This document shows positions 39,492 to 47,714 of a DNA stretch of 50,829 nt, piece after piece. The stretch comes from SIG607 sp036307305 (GTDB taxonomy: Bacteria; Bacillota; Clostridia; Oscillospirales; Acutalibacteraceae). Every line of letters begins with the position of its first letter. Position 1 is the first letter of the stretch. The stretch is from NCBI GenBank assembly GCA_036307305.1, contig JAXJXV010000003.1, positions 1 to 50,829 of the forward strand, read 5' to 3'. The notes under the pieces are model-generated. The model was given only the letters and a program-made list of their open reading frames with translations. It was not told the DNA's origin and ran no database searches. A program made the translations under genes and the position numbers.

Positions 39492-40337
39492 TTAATGAGC
39501 AGATTTTAAAATTTCATTTAATACGTCTACACATTCGTCAACTGATATAATTCCTTTTGGTACGTCGATACCGTTATTTCTGAGTATTTCGAGAAGCTCG
39601 GTAGTCTGAGGTATAGAAAGTCCTGCTTCTTTCAAAATTTTTATCTGAGAAAAAATTTGCTTAGGCGTATCGTCACCGGTTATATTACCGCTATTCATAA
39701 CAATAACTCTGTCGGCAAATTGAGCTTCATCCATAAAATGAGTAATAAGCACAATAGTTATATTATGGTTTTTATTTAAATTAACCAGCGCTTCCATAAC
39801 TTCCTTGCGCCCCTGAGGGTCAAGCATTGCCGTAGGTTCGTCAAGTACGATACATTCGGGAGTCATAGCCAGAACACCTGCTATAGCTACGCGCTGTTTC
39901 TGACCTCCCGACAAATTGTGCGGAGCAGACGTTCTGTAATCGTACATATTTACTTTTTTTAGAGCCTCGTTTACTCTGTTTCTTATTTCTTGTGGACTGA
40001 ATCCTAAGTTTTCGGGTCCAAAAGCAACGTCTTCCTCAACTATAGAGGAAACGAGCTGATTGTCAGGATTTTGAAAAACCAGTCCTACCCTTCTCTTGAT
40101 TTCAATTTCCTTTTCACTATCAAGGGTAGAGATGCCATCCACAGTTACTTCGCCTTTTAATGGTTTAAATAAACCATTCATAAGCTTAGCAAGAGTAGAT
40201 TTGCCCGAACCGTTATGACCGAGTATGACTGTAAAAGAACCGCGCTCAATGCTTAATGAGAAGTCGTTTAATACGTGGGTGACGTTATCACCCGAATATT
40301 CATAATAAATGTTTTTTATATCAATAATATTATCCAT
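39492..40337 (-). CDS. ecfA1: ECF transporter ATPase EcfA1
   Basis: A 281-residue ABC ATPase forming a heterodimer with EcfA2 to power vitamin uptake. Walker A GHNGSGKST, Q-loop 'GLVFQNPDNQLVSSIVEEDV', signature LSGGQKQRVAIAG, Walker B CIVLDEPTAMLDP, switch His in 'VLITHFMDEA'. The C-terminal extension typical of EcfA is present. The ATG is four bases after the methyltransferase stop codon. Confidence 0.95.
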   Translation of the reverse strand: MDNIIDIKNIYYEYSGDNVTHVLNDFSLSIERGSFTVILGHNGSGKSTLAKLMNGLFKPLKGEVTVDGISTLDSEKEIEIKRRVGLVFQNPDNQLVSSIVEEDVAFGPENLGFSPQEIRNRVNEALKKVNMYDYRTSAPHNLSGGQKQRVAIAGVLAMTPECIVLDEPTAMLDPQGRKEVMEALVNLNKNHNITIVLITHFMDEAQFADRVIVMNSGNITGDDTPKQIFSQIKILKEAGLSIPQTTELLEILRNNGIDVPKGIISVDECVDVLNEILKSAH

Positions 40338-40340
40338 ATC

Positions 40341-41204
40341 TCACTTAGTCCATATCGTTGTATTACCGCAAGGTAAAATCATATTCTTATCGGTTATTTT
40401 AAGACCAATTTCGTCGGTGAATACTTCGCCTTGCCTGTGTGGTACAACAAGAGTCTTTACCATATAATTCAGTATGGTGGGAGAAAGACCGCCGGTATAT
40501 GAATTAAGGATAAAAAATAGCGGTTCGTCACTGATAATTTTCCCCACTTCGCTAAGAAGCTCGTTTATTTGCTGTTCCAGTTTCCACACTTCGCCGTTTG
40601 GTCCCCTTCCATAAGAAGGAGGGTCCATAACAATTCCGTCGTACTTGTTGCCGCGACGGATTTCCCTTTTCACAAATTTAAGGCAGTCGTCAACAAGCCA
40701 TCTGACGGGCTTGTCACCAAGACATGAAGCAACGGCATTTTCTTTTGCCCAAGATACCATACCCTTGGAAGCGTCTACGTGAGTAACGGTTGCTCCCGCC
40801 TGAAGACAGGCAATAGTTGCACCGCCCGTATATGCAAACAAATTTAATACGTTTACGGGACGGTTGGCGTTTTTTATTTTTTCCTGCATAAATTGCCAGT
40901 TAACTGCCTGTTCGGGAAAAAGTCCGGTATGCTTAAAGCCCATCGGCTTCAGACGGAAGGTTAAATCGCAAAAATTAACCGACCATACGTCAGGAACTTT
41001 TTTAAGAGGTTCCCAATATCCGCCGCCTGAGTTGCTTCTGTGATAAATAGCGTGAGCATCATTCCAAAGAGGATTGTTGCGTTGGCTTTGCCATATTACC
41101 TGAGGGTCAGGACGGATAAGAATAATGTCCTTCCATCTTTCGAGGCGTTGTCCGCCTTCGGCATCAATTAATTCATAATCGTTAAAATCATTACAAAATC
41201 TCAT
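40341..41204 (-). CDS. Class I SAM-dependent methyltransferase, RlmI/RlmK-like
   Basis: A 287-residue methyltransferase with the SAM-binding glycine motif 'NLFAYTGGATIACLQAGA', an acidic ribose-binding residue in 'THVDASKG', and the catalytic-loop motif 'DPPSYGRGPNGEVW'. These match the Methyltrans_SAM group, which includes 23S rRNA m5C/m7G methylases RlmI and RlmK. It lacks their N-terminal PUA domain. The exact target is unknown. It sits ten bases after ruvB and four before ecfA1. Confidence 0.82.
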   Translation of the reverse strand: MRFCNDFNDYELIDAEGGQRLERWKDIILIRPDPQVIWQSQRNNPLWNDAHAIYHRSNSGGGYWEPLKKVPDVWSVNFCDLTFRLKPMGFKHTGLFPEQAVNWQFMQEKIKNANRPVNVLNLFAYTGGATIACLQAGATVTHVDASKGMVSWAKENAVASCLGDKPVRWLVDDCLKFVKREIRRGNKYDGIVMDPPSYGRGPNGEVWKLEQQINELLSEVGKIISDEPLFFILNSYTGGLSPTILNYMVKTLVVPHRQGEVFTDEIGLKITDKNMILPCGNTTIWTK

Positions 41205-41213
41205 TTTAATTCC

Positions 41214-42284
41214 TTAATTAAAGTTTATGTTCTGCTGAGCTGATTCACTGACGTTATCGGTAAAAGGAATATTAAGATGGTCGTATGCTAACTTGGTTAC
41301 GCATCTTCCCCTTGCCGTTCTTGTTAAAAAGCCTATTTGCATAAGATAAGGCTCGTAAACGTCTTCTATAGTAATACTTTCTTCCCCTACCGCAGCTGCA
41401 AGAGTATCAAGTCCAACTGGACCGCCTGAATAGTTGCGGATAATAGTGGTCAACATTCTTCTGTCAAAATCATCAAGACCAAGCTCGTCAATCTCAAATC
41501 TTGATAAAGCAGCCATAGCAACCTTTTCCGTTATCTGTCCGTCAAACTCAATTTCTGCAATATCTCGTACTCTTCGTAGCAATCTGTTGGCAATTCGAGG
41601 TGTACCTCTTGAACGTGATGCAATTTCCAAAGCGCCCTCGCGGTCGATAGGAATGTCTAAAATCGAAGCAGAACGGGTAACAATCTGCGCAAGTTCTTCA
41701 GGCGTATATAATTCAAGTCTCAAAAGTACGCCGAATCTGTCGCGGAGAGGTGCGGTGAGCTGTCCGCTTCGCGTTGTAGCACCAACTAATGTAAAATGCG
41801 GCACGTCAAGTCTGATAGAACGTGCAGACGGACCTTTTCCAATAATTATATCTACGGAAAAATCCTCCATTGCGGGATATAAAATTTCCTCAACGTTACG
41901 GGAAAGACGGTGTATTTCGTCAATAAAGAGTACGTCGCCCTCGTTAAGATTGGTAAGTAAAGCAACAAGGTCGCCTTGCTTTTCAATAGCGGGACCTGAG
42001 GTTACGCGAAGATTAACGCCCATCTCCTTAGCTATGATTGACGATAACGTTGTTTTTCCAAGCCCTGGAGGACCATACAGTAAAACATGGTCTAAGGTTT
42101 CTTTGCGTTTCAGAGCCGCCTTAATGTAAATTTCGAGATTAGACTTGGCTTTTTCCTGACCTATATACTCATTAAGAGATTTAGGGCGCAGACTTACCTC
42201 GTTATCACCATCGTCGCTTCTATACTCAGGAGAAACGATTCTTCCGGCAGTATCATCAATATTATAATCAGTTGATTCTATCAT
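41214..42284 (-). CDS. ruvB: Holliday junction branch-migration helicase RuvB
   Basis: A 356-residue AAA+ motor. Walker A GPPGLGKTT, Walker B LFIDEIHRLSR, sensor 'LVGATTRSGQLTAPLRDRFG', arginine finger and winged-helix C-terminus 'GGPVGLDTLAAAVGEE' and 'QIGFLTRTARGR'. It drives branch migration with RuvA. It starts three bases after the ruvA stop, in the complete order ruvC-ruvA-ruvB. Confidence 0.98.
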   Translation of the reverse strand: MIESTDYNIDDTAGRIVSPEYRSDDGDNEVSLRPKSLNEYIGQEKAKSNLEIYIKAALKRKETLDHVLLYGPPGLGKTTLSSIIAKEMGVNLRVTSGPAIEKQGDLVALLTNLNEGDVLFIDEIHRLSRNVEEILYPAMEDFSVDIIIGKGPSARSIRLDVPHFTLVGATTRSGQLTAPLRDRFGVLLRLELYTPEELAQIVTRSASILDIPIDREGALEIASRSRGTPRIANRLLRRVRDIAEIEFDGQITEKVAMAALSRFEIDELGLDDFDRRMLTTIIRNYSGGPVGLDTLAAAVGEESITIEDVYEPYLMQIGFLTRTARGRCVTKLAYDHLNIPFTDNVSESAQQNINFN

Positions 42285-42287
42285 TTA

Positions 42288-42884
42288 TCACACCTGCCTT
42301 GAAAGTAATTTAAGAGCCTCTTTAATCAGAGAGTCTACGGGTAAATCACTCTGTAGCTTACCAACAACTACAGACGCTTCGCTGTGAGAAAATCCGAGAG
42401 CTGTCAGAGCAGCTATTGCTTCACCTGAATTAGAATTATTAATAACTGCTGAAGATACGGTTGTATCACTTGACGAGGGTAAAGCAGAAACCTTATCCTT
42501 AAGCTCTAATATAATACGCTGAGCAAGTTTTAAGCCTACACCTGTGGCTGCCGTTAAATATTTTGGGTCGTTGTTAGCGATAGCAAAAGAGATTTGCTCA
42601 GGAGAAAAAGCCGTAAGAATTGCAAGTCCGATTTTAGGACCTACACCACTGACGGAGGTGATAAGCTTAAAACAGTTCATTTCCTCCATATCGGCAAAAC
42701 CGTAAAGGTCTATTGCATCCTCTTTTACCGACATATAGGTAAAAAGCTTAACCTCACTGCCGATATTGCCTAAAGAACCGAGGGCTTTCCCTGAAATAAA
42801 GCACTGAAAACCTACACCGCCGCATTCAATTATACAGCTACTTGGTTCTAAATAGGTCAGTATACCCTTTAAAGTTGCAATCAT
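42288..42884 (-). CDS. ruvA: Holliday junction DNA helicase subunit RuvA
   Basis: A 198-residue protein. It has an N-terminal OB-fold ('MIATLKGILTYLEPSSCIIE' start region), helix-hairpin-helix motifs in 'LITSVSGVGPKIGLAIL' and 'LTAATGVGLKLAQRIILELKDK', and a C-terminal RuvB-contacting domain ('EAIAALTALGFSHSEA') after an acidic/Ser linker. It holds the four-way junction as a tetramer. Its ATG overlaps the ruvC stop (ATGA). Confidence 0.97.
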   Translation of the reverse strand: MIATLKGILTYLEPSSCIIECGGVGFQCFISGKALGSLGNIGSEVKLFTYMSVKEDAIDLYGFADMEEMNCFKLITSVSGVGPKIGLAILTAFSPEQISFAIANNDPKYLTAATGVGLKLAQRIILELKDKVSALPSSSDTTVSSAVINNSNSGEAIAALTALGFSHSEASVVVGKLQSDLPVDSLIKEALKLLSRQV

Positions 42885-43387
42885 TTCAAATCACCTTTCA
42901 AAATTTGAGCATAACTAGAAGTTCCCGTATTAGCATGGCATATTGCAAGAGCTAAAGCGTCTGCTGTGTCATCAGGCTTTGGTACGGCAGACAGTCCCAA
43001 AAGTGAACGCGTCATTTCCATAACCTGATGCTTCTCGGCTCTGCCAAAACCTGTAACAGCAGATTTAACCTGTAGTGGCGTATATTCAAAAACAGGCACA
43101 TTGTTCATTTGTGCGGCGAGTAAAATAACTCCCCTGGCCTGTGCAACGTCAATAGCAGTAGTTGTATTTGTGTTGAAGAATAGTTTTTCTATAGATAACG
43201 CGTCAGGTTTAAATTCATTAATCAACTGATTAATATCCCTGTAAATTACCTCAAGGCGTTGCTCAAATTTAAGCTGCGGCGAGGTAGTAACGGCACCGAA
43301 ATTAACGGTTTTGAATTTACCTTTATCATACGAAATTACACCGTAACCAATCAGCGCATATCCTGGGTCAATACCTAAAATCTTCAA
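42881..43387 (-). CDS. ruvC: Holliday junction resolvase RuvC
   Basis: A 168-residue endonuclease resolving Holliday junctions. The acidic active-site residues are in 'ILGIDPG', 'SIEKLFF' and 'DDTADALALAICHA'; 'QARGVILLAA' is also conserved. TTG 43387 is chosen: it gives the usual RuvC start (K-I-L-G-I-D-P-G) and lies six bases after GGGTGA. The GTG at 43399 is part of that ribosome site. It is first gene of an eleven-gene string, with its own promoter. Confidence 0.96.
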   Translation of the reverse strand: MKILGIDPGYALIGYGVISYDKGKFKTVNFGAVTTSPQLKFEQRLEVIYRDINQLINEFKPDALSIEKLFFNTNTTTAIDVAQARGVILLAAQMNNVPVFEYTPLQVKSAVTGFGRAEKHQVMEMTRSLLGLSAVPKPDDTADALALAICHANTGTSSYAQILKGDLK

Positions 43388-43419
43388 AAAGTCACCCACT
43401 TTACTGCATATACAATCAT

Positions 43420-43448
43420 ATTATAACATAAGTAACCGATTTGAGCAA
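43420..43448 (-). promoter_or_regulatory. Promoter of the ruvC-clpE string
   Basis: On the minus strand: TTGCTC (43448-43443), a 17-bp spacer and a perfect TATAAT (43425-43420), 33 bases before the ruvC start codon. Confidence 0.75.
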
Positions 43449-43618
43449 TATTTTAATGAATATTTTTTAAAAAATGTTCATTTTTTTCTAAGCTAATGTT
43501 TACAAAACAAAATAATGAGCAAAATGGAGAAAAAAAGAGAAAATACGAGATAAATATAGTTAATGAAATTTTAATTAACATAAGCTTGATAAAACATCAG
43601 AAAATGTCAAAAAAACAC

Positions 43619-43647
43619 TTGACAATAACGACTTTATGCAATATATT
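43619..43647 (+). promoter_or_regulatory. Sigma-A promoter of potABCD
   Basis: A perfect TTGACA (43619-43624), a 17-bp spacer and TATATT (43642-43647). It predicts a transcript start near 43654 and so a leader of about 143 nt before potA. Confidence 0.82.
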
Positions 43648-43653
43648 TAATAC

Positions 43654-43796
43654 GAAACAATTTATATATAAATCCAGAGATTTATTACCGTTTTTTCTGT
43701 ACCGGAAACAATCCGAAGGATAAGTTAATTAGGCTTACTTTTGAGTGTTCAGATTTAACGGTCTTTTTTCATTTTTTTACAGGAGGCTTTTGTAAA
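43654..43796 (+). promoter_or_regulatory. potABCD leader with possible attenuator-like structure
   Basis: ACCGTT (43687-43692) can pair with AACGGT (43757-43762), which is followed by C and six T (43764-43769). That is terminator-like and lies 12 bases before the AGGAGG ribosome site (43781-43786). Inside are a small hairpin ATCC-GAA-GGAT (43711-43721) and a GTTAA/TTAAC pair. I do not recognise a known riboswitch class. The element could sense a polyamine or be an ordinary leader. Confidence 0.4.
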
Positions 43797-44915
43797 TTGG
43801 AAAGTAATATTATTGAACTTAAAAACATATCGGTTGCCTTTGATGACGAAAAAGTTCTTGATGGCATTGATTTGGTAATACACGATAAGGAATTTGTAAC
43901 TTTACTTGGGCCTTCGGGTTGCGGTAAAACCACTACTCTTCGCGTAATTGCCGGTTTTTTAGAGCAAGACAGCGGTGATATTATTTTTTCAGGAGAAAAC
44001 ATTAACGGAGTTCCCTCGTATAAAAGACAGGTTAATACTATTTTTCAGCGATATGCACTCTTCCCTCACCTTAACGTTTTTGAAAATATTGCTTTCGGTT
44101 TAAGAATCAAGAAACTTCCTGAGGATGAGGTTAAGGCAAAGGTTACCGAAATGTTAGCGCTTGTCAATCTTTCGGGAATGGAGAAAAGGAAAATTCATAA
44201 TCTGTCAGGCGGTCAGCAGCAGCGTGTGGCTATTGCGAGAGCGTTGGCAAATAATCCGCGCGTTTTACTTCTTGACGAACCCTTGGCTGCTCTTGATTTA
44301 AAGCTTCGCAAGGATATGCAGAACGAACTTAAAAAAATTCAGCAACAGCTTGGAATTACCTTCATATTCGTAACTCACGACCAGGAAGAAGCGCTTTCTA
44401 TGTCGGACAGAGTCGTTGTTATGGATAACGGTAAAATTCAGCAAATCGGTACCCCTCAGGATATATATAATGAACCTAATAATGCATTCGTAGCCGATTT
44501 TATCGGTGAATCAAATATACTTGACGGTGTTATGAAAAAGGATTTCCTGGCTGAATTTTCAGGACAAACCTTCCCCTGTCTTGACGCGGGATTTGATATC
44601 AATGAAAAGGTTGATGTCGTCGTTCGACCTGAGGATGTCGATATTGTGGATGCTGATAAAGGTATGCTTACGGGTGTTGTTACTTCGGTAACGTTTTTAG
44701 GCGTACACTACGAAATTATCGTCGATATCGGCGGTTTTAAATGGATGATACAGACTACCGATGAACATAAGGTCGATGAACGTGTAGGTTTATTTATTGA
44801 GCCTGATGCTATTCACATAATGAAAAAATCCGAATATTCGGGTAAATACGGTGATTACAGTTCTTATAGTGACGAAATCGACCATCTTTCCGATTTAGAG
44901 GAGGATGAAGAGTGA
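43797..44915 (+). CDS. potA: Spermidine/putrescine ABC transporter ATP-binding protein PotA
   Basis: A 372-residue importer ATPase. Walker A GPSGCGKTTTLR, Q-loop 'TIFQRYALFPHLNVFENI', signature LSGGQQQRVAIARAL, Walker B VLLLDEPLAALD, switch His in 'FVTHDQEEAL'. A C-terminal TOBE-type regulatory domain (about 240-345) and an acidic tail (SDLEEDEE) follow. The start is TTG, ten bases after a full AGGAGG site. The stop overlaps potB by four bases. Confidence 0.95.
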   Translation: MESNIIELKNISVAFDDEKVLDGIDLVIHDKEFVTLLGPSGCGKTTTLRVIAGFLEQDSGDIIFSGENINGVPSYKRQVNTIFQRYALFPHLNVFENIAFGLRIKKLPEDEVKAKVTEMLALVNLSGMEKRKIHNLSGGQQQRVAIARALANNPRVLLLDEPLAALDLKLRKDMQNELKKIQQQLGITFIFVTHDQEEALSMSDRVVVMDNGKIQQIGTPQDIYNEPNNAFVADFIGESNILDGVMKKDFLAEFSGQTFPCLDAGFDINEKVDVVVRPEDVDIVDADKGMLTGVVTSVTFLGVHYEIIVDIGGFKWMIQTTDEHKVDERVGLFIEPDAIHIMKKSEYSGKYGDYSSYSDEIDHLSDLEEDEE

Positions 44916-45739
44916 AAAGAGAATCTTTAGGACAAAAAATTCTTCGTGCGCCGTATATTCTCTGGTCGGCTTTGTTTATAATAATACCGCTTGTTATAAT
45001 GGGTTATTATGCCTTGACCGATGCCAACGGCGTGTTTTCTCTTGCGAATTTTTCTGATTTGGGAAGATATAAAAAAGCTTTTTTGCTTTCACTTTTATAT
45101 GCGGCTATTTCAACCGTTATAACCTTGCTTATATCCTATCCTCTTTCGTATTTTATGACTAAATGCAGTCCTAGCGCTCAGCGTATGTTGATGATACTTA
45201 CTATGCTTCCTATGTGGACGAACTTCCTTATTCGTACTTATTCTTGGATTACCATACTTTCCAACACTGGTATTATCAATACGTTTCTCTCGAAATTCGG
45301 TATCGGTCCCTTACACTTGATTAACAGACCCGGTACGGTAATTCTGGGTATGGTTTACGATTTTTTGCCGTATATGATTTTACCTATTTATAACGTTATG
45401 TCTAAGATAGACGTATCTCTGACCGAAGCAGCTGAGGATTTGGGAGCAAATAAATTAAGAACTATCGGCAAAGTTATTTTTCCTCTCAGTATGCCCGGTG
45501 TTATTTCAGGAATCACCATGGTTTTCGTACCGTCTGTAAGTACCTTTTACATTTCACAAAAGCTGGGCGGTAATAAGACCATGCTTATCGGCGATATGAT
45601 TGAGTATCTCTTCAATTTAGGTCCCGATTATTATAACGTTGCCTCCGCCATATCTATGGTACTTATGGCAATAATTCTTGTGTCCCTGTTTATTATGAAC
45701 AGATTCTCAGACGACTCAGACGGAGGTGTTGTAATATGA
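44912..45739 (+). CDS. potB: Spermidine/putrescine ABC transporter permease PotB
   Basis: A 275-residue permease with six hydrophobic helices. The EAA loop that docks on PotA is 'EAAEDLGANKLRTIGKVIFP'. 'FLIRTYSWITIL' and the N-terminal 'LRAPYILWSALFIIIPL' are typical of PotB. The GTG start overlaps the potA stop and the stop overlaps the potC start (ATGA), so the operon is translationally coupled. Confidence 0.94.
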   Translation: MKRESLGQKILRAPYILWSALFIIIPLVIMGYYALTDANGVFSLANFSDLGRYKKAFLLSLLYAAISTVITLLISYPLSYFMTKCSPSAQRMLMILTMLPMWTNFLIRTYSWITILSNTGIINTFLSKFGIGPLHLINRPGTVILGMVYDFLPYMILPIYNVMSKIDVSLTEAAEDLGANKLRTIGKVIFPLSMPGVISGITMVFVPSVSTFYISQKLGGNKTMLIGDMIEYLFNLGPDYYNVASAISMVLMAIILVSLFIMNRFSDDSDGGVVI

Positions 45740-46533
45740 AGCTGCTGTCGCGCTTATATATGGCTTTGATAGTTGCCTTTTTGTACGCGCCTATCCTGGT
45801 TATGATTGTATTTTCTTTTAACAGCGGTTCAAGTGTATGGGTGTTTGAGGGATTTTCTTTTGACTGGTATACAGAACTGATTTTCAATAGTGAAATGCTT
45901 GAAGCTTTCAAACACACTCTGATAATTGCCGTTCTTTCTGCAACCATTTCCACCGTTTTAGGAACTGCGGCGGCAGTGGGTATATCGACACTTAAAAGTA
46001 AAATTGCCAAATCTGCCGTTATGTCGGTTACTAATATACCGATGATGAACGCTGATATAGTTACGGGTGTGTCCTTAATGCTCCTTTTTATATTCTTTGG
46101 TAAGCTGTTTGGCTTAGCAGAATCATTAGGCTTTTTAACAGTACTGATAGCTCATATAACCTTTAATTTGCCTTATGTAATTCTTTCTGTTATGCCGAAG
46201 ATTAATCAAACCGACCCTGCACTTACGCACGCTGCTATGGACCTTGGCTGTACGCCTTTTAAAGCGTTTTTTAAGGTTATGCTGCCCTCCATTTCAAGTG
46301 GAATTTTTACAGGCTTTATAATGGCGTTTACCTTGTCGCTTGACGATTTTGTAATCAGCTATTTTACCTGTGGACATTATCAGACTCTTCCAATTGTAAT
46401 TTATAATATGACAAAGCGAACCGTTACACCCGACACCTATGCCCTTTCCACACTCATATTCATTTCTGTATTTGCTTTGTTGCTTCTTTATAATATTACA
46501 CTTAGCCGTTCAGAAAAGAAACGAGGTGCGTAA
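45736..46533 (+). CDS. potC: Spermidine/putrescine ABC transporter permease PotC
   Basis: A 265-residue second permease subunit with about six helices. It opens 'LYMALIVAFLYAPILVMIVFS' (parts LY.AL...FLY.PI..M..FSFN) followed by 'FSFDWYTELI', a PotC hallmark. The EAA-type loop is 'HAAMDLGCTPFKAFFKVMLP', and 'MAFTLSLDDFVISYFTCG' is also conserved. It ends immediately before the potD start codon. Confidence 0.94.
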   Translation: MKLLSRLYMALIVAFLYAPILVMIVFSFNSGSSVWVFEGFSFDWYTELIFNSEMLEAFKHTLIIAVLSATISTVLGTAAAVGISTLKSKIAKSAVMSVTNIPMMNADIVTGVSLMLLFIFFGKLFGLAESLGFLTVLIAHITFNLPYVILSVMPKINQTDPALTHAAMDLGCTPFKAFFKVMLPSISSGIFTGFIMAFTLSLDDFVISYFTCGHYQTLPIVIYNMTKRTVTPDTYALSTLIFISVFALLLLYNITLSRSEKKRGA

Positions 46534-47640
46534 ATGAAAACATTATTAAAGCTTTTCTTGATTTTCTTACTGATTATCTCTATGTTTTCCTTTACAGGCT
46601 GTGGATATGAATATTTTGAGCTTGACCTAAAAGGCAACTATGAAAATGACCTTGCAGGAACGGTTCTTAACGTTTATAACTGGGGTGAATATATTTCAGA
46701 TGGCTCGGATTCAAGTATTGATGTAAACAAAGAATTTGAACGAGTTACAGGTATAAAGGTAAACTATTCCACCTTTGAAAGCAACGAGACTATGTATTCT
46801 CAGCTTAGAACAGCAGGTGTGTCATACGATTTAATCATTCCGTCAGATTATATGATTGACAGAATGATTAGCGAGGATATGCTCTTAAAAATTGATGCGT
46901 CGAAAATATCCAACTATAAGTATATTGATGATGATTATAAAGGTCTTTATTTTGATCCTAATAACGAATATTCCGTAGCCTATAACGTAGGTATGGTTGG
47001 AATAATTTATAATACCGCTATGGTGGGAGAAATTGATAACAGTTGGTCTGTGTTCTGGGATGAGAAATATAAAAATCAAACCCTTATGTTTTCAAATCCC
47101 CGTGACGCATTTATGGTAGCGCAGTTTTTAGATGGTACAAGTCTTAATTCAAACAACAAGGCTGATTGGCAACGTGCCTCTGAGCTTCTCAAAGAGCAAA
47201 AACAGTATCTTCAGTCATACGTTATGGATGAGGTATACGGTAAAATGGAAACGGGAGAGGCAGCAATTGCTCCCTATTATGCAGGTGATTTTCTCACTAT
47301 GTATGACGTTAACGAGGATTTGGCATTCGTATATCCAAGAGAGGGCACTAATATTTTTGTCGATTCAATCTGTATTCCCTCTTGCTGTCAAAACTATGAA
47401 GCCTCAATGTTGTATATAAACTTCTTGCTTGAACCCGATATAGCTCTTGCTAACGCCGAGTATATCGGTTATGCTTCTCCTAATACTGCAGTTTTTACAA
47501 ATCCTGACTACTGCTATTATGAAAATGAAATTCTATACCCTGATAATAAAAACGCCTTTAAAACCGAATATTACCGCAATCTTAATGATGACATTCGTTA
47601 CTATTACGAAAATCTCTGGATTGATGTAAAATTGTATTAA
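46534..47640 (+). CDS. potD: Spermidine/putrescine-binding lipoprotein PotD
   Basis: A 368-residue substrate-binding protein. The signal peptide ends in a lipobox 'FSFTGC' with the lipid cysteine at Cys23. The mature protein has 'LNVYNWGEYISDG', 'FERVTGIKVNYSTFESNETM', 'YDLIIPSDYMIDRM' and 'GIIYNT', all PotD-family motifs including aromatic residues that contact the polyamine. Anchored outside the membrane, it hands substrate to PotBC. It starts at the base after the potC stop codon, with AACGAGGTG upstream. Two terminators follow. Confidence 0.95.
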   Translation: MKTLLKLFLIFLLIISMFSFTGCGYEYFELDLKGNYENDLAGTVLNVYNWGEYISDGSDSSIDVNKEFERVTGIKVNYSTFESNETMYSQLRTAGVSYDLIIPSDYMIDRMISEDMLLKIDASKISNYKYIDDDYKGLYFDPNNEYSVAYNVGMVGIIYNTAMVGEIDNSWSVFWDEKYKNQTLMFSNPRDAFMVAQFLDGTSLNSNNKADWQRASELLKEQKQYLQSYVMDEVYGKMETGEAAIAPYYAGDFLTMYDVNEDLAFVYPREGTNIFVDSICIPSCCQNYEASMLYINFLLEPDIALANAEYIGYASPNTAVFTNPDYCYYENEILYPDNKNAFKTEYYRNLNDDIRYYYENLWIDVKLY

Positions 47641-47645
47641 TGCAT

Positions 47646-47680
47646 AAAACTCTCTCAAAAAAATTGAGAGAGTTTTATTA
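47646..47680 (+). terminator. Intrinsic terminator of potABCD
   Basis: A 13-bp perfect stem, AAAACTCTCTCAA (47646-47658) with TTGAGAGAGTTTT (47664-47676), and a 5-nt A loop. Confidence 0.88.
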
Positions 47681-47683
47681 TAT

Positions 47684-47713
47684 CAAAAAGCACCTCGATT
47701 GAGGTGCTTTTTG
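47684..47713. terminator. Second, bidirectional terminator abutting the GH16 gene
   Basis: A 13-bp perfect stem, CAAAAAGCACCTC (47684-47696) with GAGGTGCTTTTTG (47701-47713), loop GATT. T-runs at both ends make it usable for both the pot operon and the opposing GH16 gene, whose stop codon starts two bases later. Confidence 0.92.
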
Positions 47714-47714
47714 A

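Larger units (their letters stand above)
43400..43796. other. 397-bp divergent regulatory region between ruvC and potA
   Basis: It holds the ruvC promoter, the potA promoter and the pot leader. An open frame at 43496-43723 has no ribosome site and crosses the potA promoter, so I do not call it a gene. Confidence 0.7.

Noticed and set aside
41434..42129. Long plus-strand frame opposite ruvB
   Set aside because: Shadow of ruvB; Ser/Arg-rich translation without domains or start signals.
43496..43723. Open frame of 75 codons upstream of potA
   Set aside because: No ribosome site, very AT-rich, Lys/Asn/Ile composition of random sequence, and it crosses the potA promoter.
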